This document shows positions 7,854-15,848 of a DNA stretch of 21,575 nucleotides, in pieces. Location: positions 1 through 21,575 of the forward strand of contig JAKSTS010000027.1 of assembly GCA_024402455.1 (NCBI GenBank), written 5' to 3'. Source of the DNA: Treponemataceae bacterium (GTDB lineage: Bacteria; Spirochaetota; Spirochaetia; Treponematales; Treponemataceae). A model generated the notes under the pieces. The model did not search any database. It saw nothing but the letters and a program-made list of their open reading frames with translations, and was not told where the DNA came from. The stretch's first letter is position 1. Each line of letters begins with the position of its first letter. The translations under genes were made by a program, and so were the position numbers.

Positions 7854-8249
7854 ATGACAAAGACAGTTGCGTTGCAGAAATGCGAAGAATACGATTTTGA
7901 CAGAGTTTATTCAGCTGTAAAGCAACTTCTCACTTTGGTGCCGCCGCCTGATGTTACAGGAAAAACTGTGCTTTTAAAGCCGAATATTTTATCTCCAAAA
8001 AAGCCTGAAGCTGCTGTCTGCACTCATCCTGTTGTTGTCGGTGCATGTGTAAAAGCTTTTGTTGAATTAGGTGCTTCACGTGTTATTGTCGGCGAATCTC
8101 CTGCAACTGCAAACCCTACTTCTGCAGCAAAACAGACAGGAATGTATGACCAGATTATTAACAATGGCGGCGAATGGGTCGAATTTTCAGGTCAGCGTCT
8201 TGTTGAATGCCCTGAAGGAAAAATTGTAATAGTTCTTGATTTTGCATAA
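7854..8249 (+). CDS. DUF362 N-terminal fragment
   Basis: The 131-residue open segment covers the start of the DUF362 fold. Visible motifs are VLLKPNILSPKKPE, AAVCTHPVVVGACVKAF and the glycine-rich VIVGESPATANPTS, where many relatives have GDSPG. It stops at IVIVLDFA, just before the conserved KLKSH core, so on its own it would be an incomplete domain. See the pseudogene entry for the joined frame. Confidence 0.6.
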   Translation: MTKTVALQKCEEYDFDRVYSAVKQLLTLVPPPDVTGKTVLLKPNILSPKKPEAAVCTHPVVVGACVKAFVELGASRVIVGESPATANPTSAAKQTGMYDQIINNGGEWVEFSGQRLVECPEGKIVIVLDFA

Positions 8250-8306
8250 TTCTTTACTTATTTAGTTTTTGTTGTTTCATTTTCAAAATTAAAAAGCCAT
8301 CAGTTT

Positions 8307-9038
8307 ATGTCTTATACAGGTGCCATGAAAAATCTTTTTGGTCTTATGGTCGGACTGAAAAAAGCAAAGACTCATTATAGATTTGCTGATAAAAAAGATT
8401 TTGGTGCTTTTCTTACAGATTTGAATATTGCAGCAAATGCACAGTATGCAATAATGGATGCAATTGTCGGTATGGAAGGACCTGGTGGACCTGGAAACGG
8501 AGACCCTGTAAAACTTGGTTTTCTTGGTGCTTCAGATAATATTCTTGCACTTGACTGGGTTTGTGCAGATCTTGTCGGCTATAACCCGAATCAGATTGCA
8601 AATTTAAAAGACGCGCTCGAAAGAAAACGCTGGCTTAATTCACCTGATGAAATTGTTACGACAGGTGATGATATTGCAGAAATCCGTTCTGTTACCAGAA
8701 AGTTTAAAGCTGTTCAGGATTCTGCTGCTGCCGTAACTTTGCAGCGCATGCTGCCGGGTTTTGTAAATTCAGCTGCAAAATTGGTTTTTGTAAAGACACC
8801 TCGGTTTCATGCAGAAAAATGCATCCGCTGCGGACGCTGCATTGAAATCTGTCCGGCACATATTTTAAGATTTTCTGCTTATGCAGACGGCACAGACGAA
8901 GCCGCAATTGAAGCTGCTCCAAATAAAGCACCTGCAAAAGATTCTTTTGTACATATGCTTGACCGCAAAAAATGCCTGCATTGTTTCTGCTGTCACGAAA
9001 TATGTCCAGTTGAAGCAATTTCTCTTCACAGATTATAG
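8307..9038 (+). CDS. DUF362 C-terminal fragment with two 4Fe-4S motifs
   Basis: The 243-residue segment holds the DUF362 C-terminal half (TGAMKNLFGLMVGLKKAKTH, MDAIVGMEGPGGPGNGDP, LALDWVCADLVGYNP). It ends with a ferredoxin-like domain of two clusters: CIRCGRCIEICP and CLHCFCCHEICP. All eight cluster cysteines are kept, which argues against long decay. The ATG at 8307 is an internal Met of the conserved core (SHQFMSYTG) and has no Shine-Dalgarno, so independent translation is unlikely unless ribosomes read through or reinitiate. The rnf operon starts 211 nt downstream on the same strand. Confidence 0.6.
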   Translation: MSYTGAMKNLFGLMVGLKKAKTHYRFADKKDFGAFLTDLNIAANAQYAIMDAIVGMEGPGGPGNGDPVKLGFLGASDNILALDWVCADLVGYNPNQIANLKDALERKRWLNSPDEIVTTGDDIAEIRSVTRKFKAVQDSAAAVTLQRMLPGFVNSAAKLVFVKTPRFHAEKCIRCGRCIEICPAHILRFSAYADGTDEAAIEAAPNKAPAKDSFVHMLDRKKCLHCFCCHEICPVEAISLHRL

Positions 9039-9249
9039 TCTTTTTGCACTTAAAAGCGTTTGTCTTGATAGTTGCAGAAGCAGGCAATTAATCAGAATTC
9101 CTAAAAAAAATAATCTCATTCTATCTGAATCAAACACAGAAAATCCTCAGTTTTTTTAGCATGATGCTGAAAATTTCAATTTTTCAGGATGTTTACAGCT
9201 GTCCTGCTGCTCTTCCAAAATGATGGATTTTGTTGTAAAATAATGCATT

Positions 9250-10611
9250 ATGAATCTACGCACTTTTAAAGGCGGTGTTCATCCGCCGGAGAATAAAAAG
9301 CTTTCATCAGCTTATGCTGTTGAAAATGCAATGCCGTCAACAAAGACGGTTGTAATTCCTGTAACGCAGGGCGGAGCACCAAATGTGCCTTGTGTTTCTG
9401 TTGGAAATTCTGTTGCAAAAGGTCAGGTCATTGCTGACGGCACTGGTGCATTTTCTGTGCCTGTTCATGCTTCAATTGCCGGCATCGTAAAGAAAATTGA
9501 AATGCGCCTTGTAACTGGCAATACAGAAGCTTTGTGCATTGTCATTGAATCAGATGGCACTGACCGCACAAGCTATCTTGAACCGCTTGATCCTTTCAGT
9601 GCAGAAAAATCGGCTGCAATTGAACGCATTCGTCTTTGCGGCATTGTCGGCATGGGTGGCGCAGCATTTCCTGCACATGTCAAGCTTAATGTGCCGGAAG
9701 GCAAAACAATTGACTGCGTAATTGCGAATGCCGCTGAGTGTGAACCTTATCTTACGATAGACGAACGTGCTCTTGTTGAAGATGCTGAAAAACTTGTTGA
9801 TGGTCTTGCAATTTCAATGCATTTGACTGGCGCAAAACGTGCTGTAATTGCAGTTGAAGACAACAAGGCTTATACAGTTGAACATCTTGAACAGGTCATA
9901 GCACAAAGTGGAAAAAAAGATATTTCTGTGCAGCTTGTAAAGACAAAATATCCTCAAGGTGGAGAAAAAATGCTTGTAAAAGCTGTTCTTAACCGTGAGA
10001 TTCCGTCAAAAAAACTGCCTGCAGATGCCGGCTGTGTCATTCAGAACGTAGGCACACTTATTGCAATGTCTGATGCATTCAGACTTGGCAAACCTCTTGT
10101 AGAACGTGCTCTTACAATTTCAGGCGGAACATGTGAAGTGCCAAAAAATCTGCGTGTTCCTGTCGGAACAATGATCGGTGACTTGATTCCGGAAGTTATC
10201 AAGCTTAAGCCGGGTGTAAAAAAGATTATCAGCGGCGGTCCAATGATGGGCTTTGCAATGATGAATTCAATGTTCCCTGTTCAGAAAAACACTTCCGGCG
10301 TTTTATTCCTGACAGAAAAAGAAGTTTCTCTGCTTGCAGAAACTCCATGCATCGGCTGTGGAAATTGTGTTAATGCATGTCCGTGCGGTTTGACACCGGT
10401 CATGATGCTTCGTTCAATAAAAGCTGAAAATCTTGACGCTGCAGCAAAATATGGTTTGATGGACTGTATTGAATGCGGTTCATGTTCATTTGTCTGTCCT
10501 GCAAAAGTCCGTCTTGTTCAATATTTCAGACTGGGCAAAATGAATATTCGTGCAGCACAGGCAAAAGCAAAAGAAAAAGCTGCTGCAGAAGCCCAAAAAG
10601 GAGCAAATTAA
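9250..10611 (+). CDS. rnfC: Rnf complex subunit C (NADH-side flavo-iron-sulfur subunit)
   Basis: RnfC is the peripheral subunit that passes electrons to NAD+ in the ferredoxin:NAD+ oxidoreductase. In 453 residues it shows the N-terminal barrel-sandwich part (FKGGVHPPENK). The FMN/NADH-site glycine motif GIVGMGGAAFP is at 131-141, followed by NAAECEPYLT. Two [4Fe-4S] motifs are CIGCGNCVNACP (367-378) and CIECGSCSFVCP (406-417). The C-terminal tail is short and Ala/Lys-rich; the long repeats of proteobacterial RnfC are absent. It is the first gene of rnfCDGEAB. No Shine-Dalgarno is seen. TAAAAT (9236-9241) ends 8 nt before the ATG, with only a weak TTCCAA -35 (9213-9218), a geometry like that of metF. 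Confidence 0.96.
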   Translation: MNLRTFKGGVHPPENKKLSSAYAVENAMPSTKTVVIPVTQGGAPNVPCVSVGNSVAKGQVIADGTGAFSVPVHASIAGIVKKIEMRLVTGNTEALCIVIESDGTDRTSYLEPLDPFSAEKSAAIERIRLCGIVGMGGAAFPAHVKLNVPEGKTIDCVIANAAECEPYLTIDERALVEDAEKLVDGLAISMHLTGAKRAVIAVEDNKAYTVEHLEQVIAQSGKKDISVQLVKTKYPQGGEKMLVKAVLNREIPSKKLPADAGCVIQNVGTLIAMSDAFRLGKPLVERALTISGGTCEVPKNLRVPVGTMIGDLIPEVIKLKPGVKKIISGGPMMGFAMMNSMFPVQKNTSGVLFLTEKEVSLLAETPCIGCGNCVNACPCGLTPVMMLRSIKAENLDAAAKYGLMDCIECGSCSFVCPAKVRLVQYFRLGKMNIRAAQAKAKEKAAAEAQKGAN

Positions 10612-11573
10612 TGAGTGCAACGTCTGATGTAAACGAGATTTATCTTTCAACAAGTCCGCATATTGCAAATTCAAACACAACACAGAAAATTATGTGCACT
10701 GTGGCTGTTTCACTTTTGCCGCTGTGCATTTTTGGTGTTGTTCTTTTTGGAATAAATGCGCTTCTTACTTTGCTTGTTACAAGTGCTTCAAGCGTTGTTT
10801 TTGAGTTTTTATTCCGCAAGCTGACAAAACAGCCTGTGCGTGCAAATGATTGTTCTGCACTTGTAAGCGGCATGATGCTCGGCCTTGTGCTGCCTCCTGG
10901 TTTGCCGCTGTGGATGCCGATGCTTGCTTCTTTGGTTTCAATTGTTGTTGCAAAAGAGTTTTTCGGCGGTCTTGGTGCAAATGTTTTTAACCCTGCTTTG
11001 ACTGGACGTGCTTTTTTGTTCATCAGTTTTTCAAAATTGATGGGAACATGGGAAGCTCCTGCTTTTGCCGTTGATGCTGTTTCTTCTGCAACACCTCTTG
11101 CACTTGGTGCAGGTTCTGTTTCTGTTGCAGATTTGTTTTTTGGCACAACCGGCGGATGCATCGGCGAAACAAGCTCGCTGCTCATTTTAATTGCTTTTGT
11201 TTTTCTTGCATGTACAAAAATAATTGACTGGCGCACGCCTGTAACAATGGTTTTGACTGCTGTAATTTACGGCTGGGTTTTTGCCGGCGACAGCGGTTTG
11301 TGTTCAGGCAATATTCTTTTTGAACTTATGTCCGGCGGTCTTTTGTTTGGCGCTGTTTTTATGGCTACAGATTATGCAACTACCCCAGTTACAAAAAAAG
11401 GCAGAATAATCTTTGGCTTTGGCTGTGGTTTAATAACTGGATTAATCCGCCAGTTCAGCGGTTATCCTGAAGGCGTTATGTTCAGCATTTTGATTATGAA
11501 TGCACTTGTGCCTTTCTTGAACCGTCTGACCGGACGGATTTATGGCACATCTAAGAGAGGAACTGCAAAATGA
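10611..11573 (+). CDS. rnfD: Rnf complex subunit D (membrane, covalent FMN)
   Basis: RnfD is an integral membrane flavoprotein (NqrB homologue) of the ion-pumping core. The frame is open further upstream, but the true start is the ATG at 10611. It overlaps the rnfC stop by one base (TAATG), has AAGGAG 7 nt upstream, and begins MSATSDVNEIYLSTSPHIAN, the usual RnfD N-terminus. The protein is 320 residues with several hydrophobic spans (e.g. IMCTVAVSLLPLCIFGVVLF). The covalent-FMN motif is DAVSSATPL, with Thr161 the expected attachment residue. The last codons overlap rnfG by 4 nt (ATGA), so the subunits are translationally coupled. Confidence 0.95.
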   Translation: MSATSDVNEIYLSTSPHIANSNTTQKIMCTVAVSLLPLCIFGVVLFGINALLTLLVTSASSVVFEFLFRKLTKQPVRANDCSALVSGMMLGLVLPPGLPLWMPMLASLVSIVVAKEFFGGLGANVFNPALTGRAFLFISFSKLMGTWEAPAFAVDAVSSATPLALGAGSVSVADLFFGTTGGCIGETSSLLILIAFVFLACTKIIDWRTPVTMVLTAVIYGWVFAGDSGLCSGNILFELMSGGLLFGAVFMATDYATTPVTKKGRIIFGFGCGLITGLIRQFSGYPEGVMFSILIMNALVPFLNRLTGRIYGTSKRGTAK

Positions 11574-12127
11574 AAGAAACATTGAAACTTGGGTTTACGC
11601 TGGCGATTTTTGCAGTTGTTTCCTGCGTAGCGCTGGCACTTGTAAACAGCATTACAGAACCAGTAATTGCAGAAATGAAAATGTCTGGTTCTGCTGCTGC
11701 AATGAAACAGGTTTTTGCAGACGCAGATAAATTTGAATCTGTAAAAGATTTTGAACCGCAGGTTGGTACTGTAACAATTAAAAGCATAAATCTTGCAAGA
11801 ACTGCTGACGGAAGCCTTCTTGGTGCAGTTGTTGAAGCAGAAGGTCCTACATATGACAAGGCATTAATCCTTGTGGGTGTAGATACGTCTTATGCAGTAA
11901 CTGGAACTGTTATTCTTGAATTGTCTGATACACCTGGTTTTGGTCAGAGGGCAAAAGAAGGCGGTTACATGGATCAATATAATGGAAAAACATCTGCTGA
12001 TGCTTTTGCTGTTGGAGAAGACATTGCTGCAATTTCCGGGGCTTCAATTACATCAAAAGGAATTGCTGAAATCGTAAAGACAGCTGTAAACGAAGCTAAG
12101 ACTGTAATAGAGGAGAACGCACAATGA
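11570..12127 (+). CDS. rnfG: Rnf complex subunit G (FMN-binding), Ser at the flavinylation site
   Basis: RnfG carries a covalently bound FMN on the outer face of the membrane (NqrC homologue). The 185 residues start with a single membrane anchor (about 7-28). An FMN-binding domain follows, containing DTPGFGQRAKEGGY and GEDIAAISGASITSKG. The flavinylation motif, usually SGAT with Thr as the ApbE target, reads SGAS here (156-159), placing Ser159 at the attachment position. The start overlaps rnfD and the stop overlaps rnfE, each by 4 nt. No apbE-type flavin transferase gene is in the window. Confidence 0.95.
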   Translation: MKETLKLGFTLAIFAVVSCVALALVNSITEPVIAEMKMSGSAAAMKQVFADADKFESVKDFEPQVGTVTIKSINLARTADGSLLGAVVEAEGPTYDKALILVGVDTSYAVTGTVILELSDTPGFGQRAKEGGYMDQYNGKTSADAFAVGEDIAAISGASITSKGIAEIVKTAVNEAKTVIEENAQ

Positions 12128-12726
12128 AAGAAAAACTGAAAATATTTACAAACGGTCTTCTTGCAGAAAATCCTTTGCTTGTGCTGATGATTGGACTTTG
12201 TTCTTCACTGGCTGTTACAACAAAACTTACGAATGGTCTTGGAATGGGGCTTGCAATGACGTTCGTTCTTGTTATGAGCGAAATAATTATCAGTCTTTTT
12301 AGAAAATTAATTCCAGATTCAATTCGAATTCCTATTTTTATTGTTGTTATTGCATCGTTTACGACAATTGTAGATTTGCTTATGCAGGCTTATCTGCCGG
12401 CTCTTTCTGCAGCAATGGGCGTTTTTATTCCGCTTATTGTTGTTAACTGCATTATTATGGGGCGTGTTGAATCTTATGCATTTAAGCAGCCGCCTGTTAA
12501 TGCAGCGCTTGATGCTTTAGGCATGGGCCTTGGTTATACATGGGTTTTGTGCGGCATTTCATTTGTACGCGAACTTTTAGGTGCTGGAACAATCTTGAGC
12601 ATTCAGATTATTCCAGAAAATTACTGCATTGGCTTTTTTAGCAAAGCTGCCGGCGGTTTCTTTGTTTTTGGCATGTTCATTGCAATTGCAAATGCTGTAA
12701 AAGCGGCACTTGGAGGCAAAAAATGA
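12124..12726 (+). CDS. rnfE: Rnf complex subunit E (membrane)
   Basis: RnfE and its paralogue RnfA form a pseudo-symmetric membrane pair (NqrD/NqrE homologues) that holds an intramembrane iron-sulfur centre. This copy is 200 residues, almost wholly hydrophobic with about six spans. Cys26 (MIGLCSSLAVT) and Cys109 (VNCIIMGR) sit at the cluster-ligand positions. ESYAFKQPPVNAALDALGMG is the characteristic RnfE loop and separates it from RnfA. ATGA overlaps with rnfG before it and rnfA after it indicate strict co-translation. Confidence 0.95.
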   Translation: MKEKLKIFTNGLLAENPLLVLMIGLCSSLAVTTKLTNGLGMGLAMTFVLVMSEIIISLFRKLIPDSIRIPIFIVVIASFTTIVDLLMQAYLPALSAAMGVFIPLIVVNCIIMGRVESYAFKQPPVNAALDALGMGLGYTWVLCGISFVRELLGAGTILSIQIIPENYCIGFFSKAAGGFFVFGMFIAIANAVKAALGGKK

Positions 12727-13301
12727 ACGAACTTTTTAAGATTTTTATTTCGGCAATGCTGATTGATAACGTTGTTTTAATTCAGTTTCTTGCATTGTGT
12801 CCGTTTATTGGTATGAGTACAGATGTTTCAAAGGCAACTGGAATGGGTATTGCGACATCTTTTGTTATGGTTCTTGCAACAGCTGTAACTTATCCGCTTT
12901 ATCATTTTGTGCTTGAACCTTTAGGTTTGACATTCCTTCAGACGCTGACGTTTATTCTTGTAATTGCAAGTCTTGTTCAGCTTGTTGAGTTTTATCTCAA
13001 AAAGTCTGCACCGGCTCTTTACAGTTCAATGGGTGTTTATCTTGCATTGATTACGACAAACTGTGCAATTCTGGCTGTTACGCTCAACTGCATTTCAAAA
13101 CAGTATTCGTTCGTTGAATCAATTGTTTATGCAGTCGGTTCTGCATGCGGCTTTTTGATGGCACTTGTACTTATGTCTGGCATACGTGAACGCATTAAAA
13201 TTGCGCCGATTCCGTCGTTTTTGAAAGGAACTCCGATTTTGTTTGTTGCAGCTTCGTTGATGTCTTTAGCTTTTGGCGGTTTTGCCGGTTTAATAAAGTG
13301 A
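12723..13301 (+). CDS. rnfA: Rnf complex subunit A (membrane)
   Basis: This is the partner of RnfE in the membrane core. It has 192 residues and about six transmembrane spans. Cluster-ligand cysteines are Cys26 (FLALCPFIGMS) and Cys114 (TTNCAILAV). LIDNVVLIQF near the N-terminus and the C-terminal SGIRERIKIAPIPSFLKGTP are typical of RnfA. It starts in an ATGA overlap with rnfE and is followed after 10 nt by rnfB. Confidence 0.95.
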   Translation: MNELFKIFISAMLIDNVVLIQFLALCPFIGMSTDVSKATGMGIATSFVMVLATAVTYPLYHFVLEPLGLTFLQTLTFILVIASLVQLVEFYLKKSAPALYSSMGVYLALITTNCAILAVTLNCISKQYSFVESIVYAVGSACGFLMALVLMSGIRERIKIAPIPSFLKGTPILFVAASLMSLAFGGFAGLIK

Positions 13302-13311
13302 GGAAAATCAA

Positions 13312-14103
13312 ATGACTATTGTATATACAGTTTTAGTTGCTTTTGTTTTGTCGTTTGTTTTGGGTGTTTTGCTCGGCATCTTCAAAAAAGTATTTTACGT
13401 TCCTGTTGATCCGCAGATTGAAAAAATCCGTTCATGTCTTTCCGGCGGAAACTGCGGTGGCTGCGGTTTTCCGGGATGTGATGGTTTTGCTGCAGCATGT
13501 GCAAAGGGTCTTGCTCCTGTTGACGGCTGTACAGCCGGTGGTGCTGCTACAGCTCAAAAAATTGCAGAAATAATGGGACAGACTGTTTCGGTTGACCAGA
13601 AAGTTGCTGTTGTTGCCTGTGCCGGCTCAAAAGACCATTCTGCCGTAAAAGGCGAATATATCGGTGTAAAGTCTTGTGCTGCTGCAAAGCAAAGCATAAA
13701 CGGCACAAAAATTTGCGGTTGGGCCTGCATTGGTTTTGGTGACTGTGCAAATGTGTGTAAATTTGGTGCAATTTCTGTAAAAGATGATGGCATTGCTCAT
13801 GTTGATGCAGAAAAATGCACAGGCTGTGGAGTATGTGTAAACGTTTGTCCTCAGAAAATCATCAGCCGTGTTTCAGCTTCTCAAAAAGGTGTTCGTGTAA
13901 ACTGTTCAAACCGTTCACAGAACAAACCTGCAATTATAAAAAACTGCAAAAGCGGCTGTATAAAATGCGGCAAATGCGAACGCACCTGTACAAAGAATGC
14001 AATTCATCTTGTTGACGGCTTGCCTGTTGTAGATTATGCATTGTGTACGGCCTGTGGCGACTGTGTAAACGGCTGTCCGACAAAAGTGCTTTCATTGGTT
14101 TAA
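13312..14103 (+). CDS. rnfB: Rnf complex subunit B (ferredoxin-side, multi-cluster)
   Basis: RnfB accepts electrons from reduced ferredoxin. It is 263 residues, with an N-terminal membrane anchor (about 3-24) and the Fe-S domain SCLSGGNCGGCGFPGC (Cys42, 48, 51, 56, then Cys63/73). Several ferredoxin-type motifs follow: CGWACIGFGDCANVC, CTGCGVCVNVCP, CIKCGKCERTC and CTACGDCVNGCP. This is the multi-cluster form expected for anaerobic Rnf. AGGA precedes the ATG by 7 nt. It is the last gene of the operon, and the CDGEAB order matches clostridial-type rnf clusters. The transcript runs into the large hairpin at 14137-14263. Confidence 0.95.
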   Translation: MTIVYTVLVAFVLSFVLGVLLGIFKKVFYVPVDPQIEKIRSCLSGGNCGGCGFPGCDGFAAACAKGLAPVDGCTAGGAATAQKIAEIMGQTVSVDQKVAVVACAGSKDHSAVKGEYIGVKSCAAAKQSINGTKICGWACIGFGDCANVCKFGAISVKDDGIAHVDAEKCTGCGVCVNVCPQKIISRVSASQKGVRVNCSNRSQNKPAIIKNCKSGCIKCGKCERTCTKNAIHLVDGLPVVDYALCTACGDCVNGCPTKVLSLV

Positions 14104-14136
14104 TATAAAACTTGTATTGGTGTTTTAATAAAAGAT

Positions 14137-14263
14137 AAAAGGGGCTGTCCAAGAAGTCCTGTCATGCTGAATTCATTTCAGCATCTACACTGCATGTAGT
14201 GTGTTGGATTCTGAATCAAATTCAGAATGACATAGGATTTAAACCTTTTGGACAGCCCCTTTT
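14137..14263. terminator. Bidirectional terminator with an inserted REP-like pair (nested palindrome)
   Basis: The outer arms AAAAGGGGCTGTCCAA (14137-14152) and TTGGACAGCCCCTTTT (14248-14263) pair perfectly over 16 bp. The stem is T-rich at its 3' foot on both strands. It sits between convergent rnfB and metQ, so it can end both. The loop is not simple: it holds an inverted pair of GTCA-hairpins (14161-14231) with a further ACACT/AGTGT stem at its centre. The whole resembles a ~120 bp mobile element also present at 18096-18225. Confidence 0.75.
14161..14231. repeat. REP/BIME-like inverted pair
   Basis: The left unit is GTC + ATGCTGAA-TTCAT-TTCAGCAT. The right unit, inverted, is ATTCTGAA-TCAAA-TTCAGAAT + GAC. 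Each has a perfect 8-bp stem and 5-nt loop beside a GTCA/TGAC foot. The stem bases differ between units but remain paired. Length is 71 bp, the same as the copy at 18130-18200. Confidence 0.7.
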
Positions 14264-14297
14264 GTTTAAGCTGATGTCTAAAATTAATTAACAGAAA

Positions 14298-15098
14298 TTA
14301 GAAAGTAACAATAACTTCTCCGGCTGGATATCTTTCTTTTACAAAATCTTTAATTTTCTGACTCTGCAAAGCTTTTACAAGTGCAACGATGCGCGGATCT
14401 TTTTCGTTGCCGGCTTTTACTGCAATAATGTTTACATATGGTGAATCTTTGCCTTCAACAAGCAGACCGTCTTTTGCTGCGCTAAGACCTGCTGGAATTG
14501 CATAGTTTCCGTTGATAACTGCAGCATCAACATCGTTTAAAACACGTGGAAGAGATGCAGCTTCAATTTCGCGGAATTTGAGTCCCTTGAAGTTTACGGT
14601 AATATCAAGTGGTGTTGCTTCAATGCCGGCTTCTGGGGCAAGCTGAATAAGACCTGCTGACTGCAAAAGCAGAAGTGCGCGGCCTTCGTTTGTCGGGTCG
14701 TTTGGAATTGCAATAGTTGAACCGTTCTGGATTTTGTCCAGTGAGTTGACTTTATTTGAATAAAGAGCGATTGGTTCAATATGAATGCCGCCTGCATTTA
14801 CAAGATGATAATTCTTTTCTTTGTTGAATGATTCCATGTAAGGAATGTGCTGAAAAAAGTTTGCATTAATCTGACCGTCTTCTACAGCTGTGTTTGGTGT
14901 AACATAGTCTGTAAATTCAACAACTTTAAGCGTAATGCCCTGTTCTGCAAGATCAGAAGCAATAAGGTTCAGCATTTCTGCATGTGGCTCTGGTGTTGCA
15001 CCAACGACAAGAACTGAAGAATCTGAATCTTTTCCGCCGTTTGCAAAAAGAAGAGATGCAGCAAGCAGTGCTGCAAGAACTAACAATGTTTTTTTCAT
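14298..15098 (-). CDS. metQ: Methionine ABC transporter substrate-binding protein
   Basis: This is a NlpA/MetQ-family periplasmic methionine-binding protein. The ATG at 15098 is preferred over upstream starts. AGGAG lies 6 nt before it, and it opens the signal peptide MKKTLLVLAALLAASLLFA. The mature part starts NGGKDSDSSVLVVGATPEPH, followed by family motifs VVEFTDYVTPNTAVEDGQIN, ANFFQHIPYMESFN and IAIPNDPTNEGRALLLLQ. The C-terminus is VKERYPAGEVIVTF. The predicted protein is 266 residues. It has no lipobox cysteine, although MetQ is usually a lipoprotein, so it looks like a soluble periplasmic protein cleaved by signal peptidase I. It is the last gene of metNIQ, 82 nt after metI. Confidence 0.93.
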   Translation of the reverse strand: MKKTLLVLAALLAASLLFANGGKDSDSSVLVVGATPEPHAEMLNLIASDLAEQGITLKVVEFTDYVTPNTAVEDGQINANFFQHIPYMESFNKEKNYHLVNAGGIHIEPIALYSNKVNSLDKIQNGSTIAIPNDPTNEGRALLLLQSAGLIQLAPEAGIEATPLDITVNFKGLKFREIEAASLPRVLNDVDAAVINGNYAIPAGLSAAKDGLLVEGKDSPYVNIIAVKAGNEKDPRIVALVKALQSQKIKDFVKERYPAGEVIVTF

Positions 15099-15180
15099 AA
15101 GTTTCTCCTGTAAAAAATCATGCAATTTCAAAAAATAAAAACTGCAGAACTTTATATTTAACAGTTTGCAACGCAAACTT

Positions 15181-15837
15181 TTAACGTCGTTTCATCATGT
15201 TGTTTGCAATAACTGTGCCTGCAAACTGAATTAATTCAACAAGAACAAGAATTACTACAACGGCACAAATCATAATGTCTGTGCGAAATCTTTGATAGCC
15301 GTAACGAATGGCAAGGTCTCCAAGTCCGCCGCCGCCAATTGCCCCGGCCATGGCGGAGTAACCAATTAAATTGATTATTGTAAGTGTAATGCCTGAAACA
15401 AGCGAAGGCAATGACTCTGGAACAAGTACTTTTAAAATAATCTGCATGTTTGTTGAGCCCATTGCTTTTGCAGCCTGAATTACACCGTGGTCAACTTCTT
15501 TGAGCGAAGTTTCAATAATTCTTGCAACAAAAGGTGCTGCAGCAATTGAAAGCGGCACGATTGTTGCCCGTGTGCCGATGCTTGTTCCCACAATAAAGCG
15601 GGAAAGCGGAAAAAGCAGAATCATCAATATAATAAAAGGAAAAGAACGGAGCACGTTGACTATGCGGCTTAAAATCTGGTTTGTAACTGGTTTTGGAATA
15701 ATTCCAGAAACGGGGTCTGTTACGCAAAGAAGAATTCCGAGTGGAAACCCAAGAATAAGGGAACAAACTGTTGAAAAAAAGACCATGCATAAAGTTTCGA
15801 GCGAAGCTGTTCCTACAAGCTGAATAACCTGATTCAA
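15181..15837 (-). CDS. metI: Methionine ABC transporter permease, TTG start
   Basis: This is the inner-membrane permease of the MetNIQ importer. It is 218 residues with about five hydrophobic spans. The cytoplasmic EAA-type loop that contacts MetN is visible as DHGVIQAAKAMGSTNMQIIL, and the MetI signature GAIGGGGLGDLAIRYGYQRF is present. Translation appears to start at TTG (15837), with AAGGAG 7 nt upstream inside the end of metN. No in-frame ATG fits the family N-terminus. Eleven nt separate it from the metN stop. Confidence 0.93.
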   Translation of the reverse strand: MNQVIQLVGTASLETLCMVFFSTVCSLILGFPLGILLCVTDPVSGIIPKPVTNQILSRIVNVLRSFPFIILMILLFPLSRFIVGTSIGTRATIVPLSIAAAPFVARIIETSLKEVDHGVIQAAKAMGSTNMQIILKVLVPESLPSLVSGITLTIINLIGYSAMAGAIGGGGLGDLAIRYGYQRFRTDIMICAVVVILVLVELIQFAGTVIANNMMKRR

Positions 15838-15848
15838 TTTCTAGCTCC

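Larger units (their letters stand above)
7854..9038 (+). pseudogene. DUF362 / 4Fe-4S ferredoxin-type protein interrupted by one in-frame TAA
   Basis: The two ORFs (7854-8249 and 8307-9038) are in the same frame, 151 codons apart at their ATGs. The frame between them has only one stop, TAA at 8247-8249. Reading on past it gives SFSKLKSHQFMSYTGAMKN. This is the conserved DUF362 core (usually LPKLKTH..TGAVKNLFG) and joins the two halves without a gap. The full frame is 394 codons, a normal length for DUF362 proteins with a C-terminal 2x[4Fe-4S] ferredoxin domain. No ATG, GTG or TTG occurs between the stop and 8307, and no ribosome site precedes 8307. The residues just after the stop (FFTYLVFVV) are unusually hydrophobic where family members carry acidic residues. 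Options are a young pseudogene, stop readthrough, or an assembly error. Confidence 0.75.

Noticed and set aside
9167..9187. Hairpin CTGAAAA/TTTTCAG after the DUF362 gene as terminator
   Set aside because: Weak A/T-rich 7-bp stem and no following T-tract; insufficient for a terminator call.
10473..10610. Upstream extension of the rnfD reading frame
   Set aside because: It lies inside rnfC in another frame and is Cys/Ser-rich noise. The real start at 10611 has AAGGAG and the family N-terminus.
10640..11236. 198-codon minus-strand ORF inside rnfD
   Set aside because: Antisense shadow of the conserved rnfD gene; Lys/Thr/Pro-rich composition with no start signal.
15099..15176. Upstream ATG giving a 26-residue longer MetQ
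   Set aside because: It would bury the signal peptide, and the ATG at 15098 has a proper AGGAG at 6 nt.
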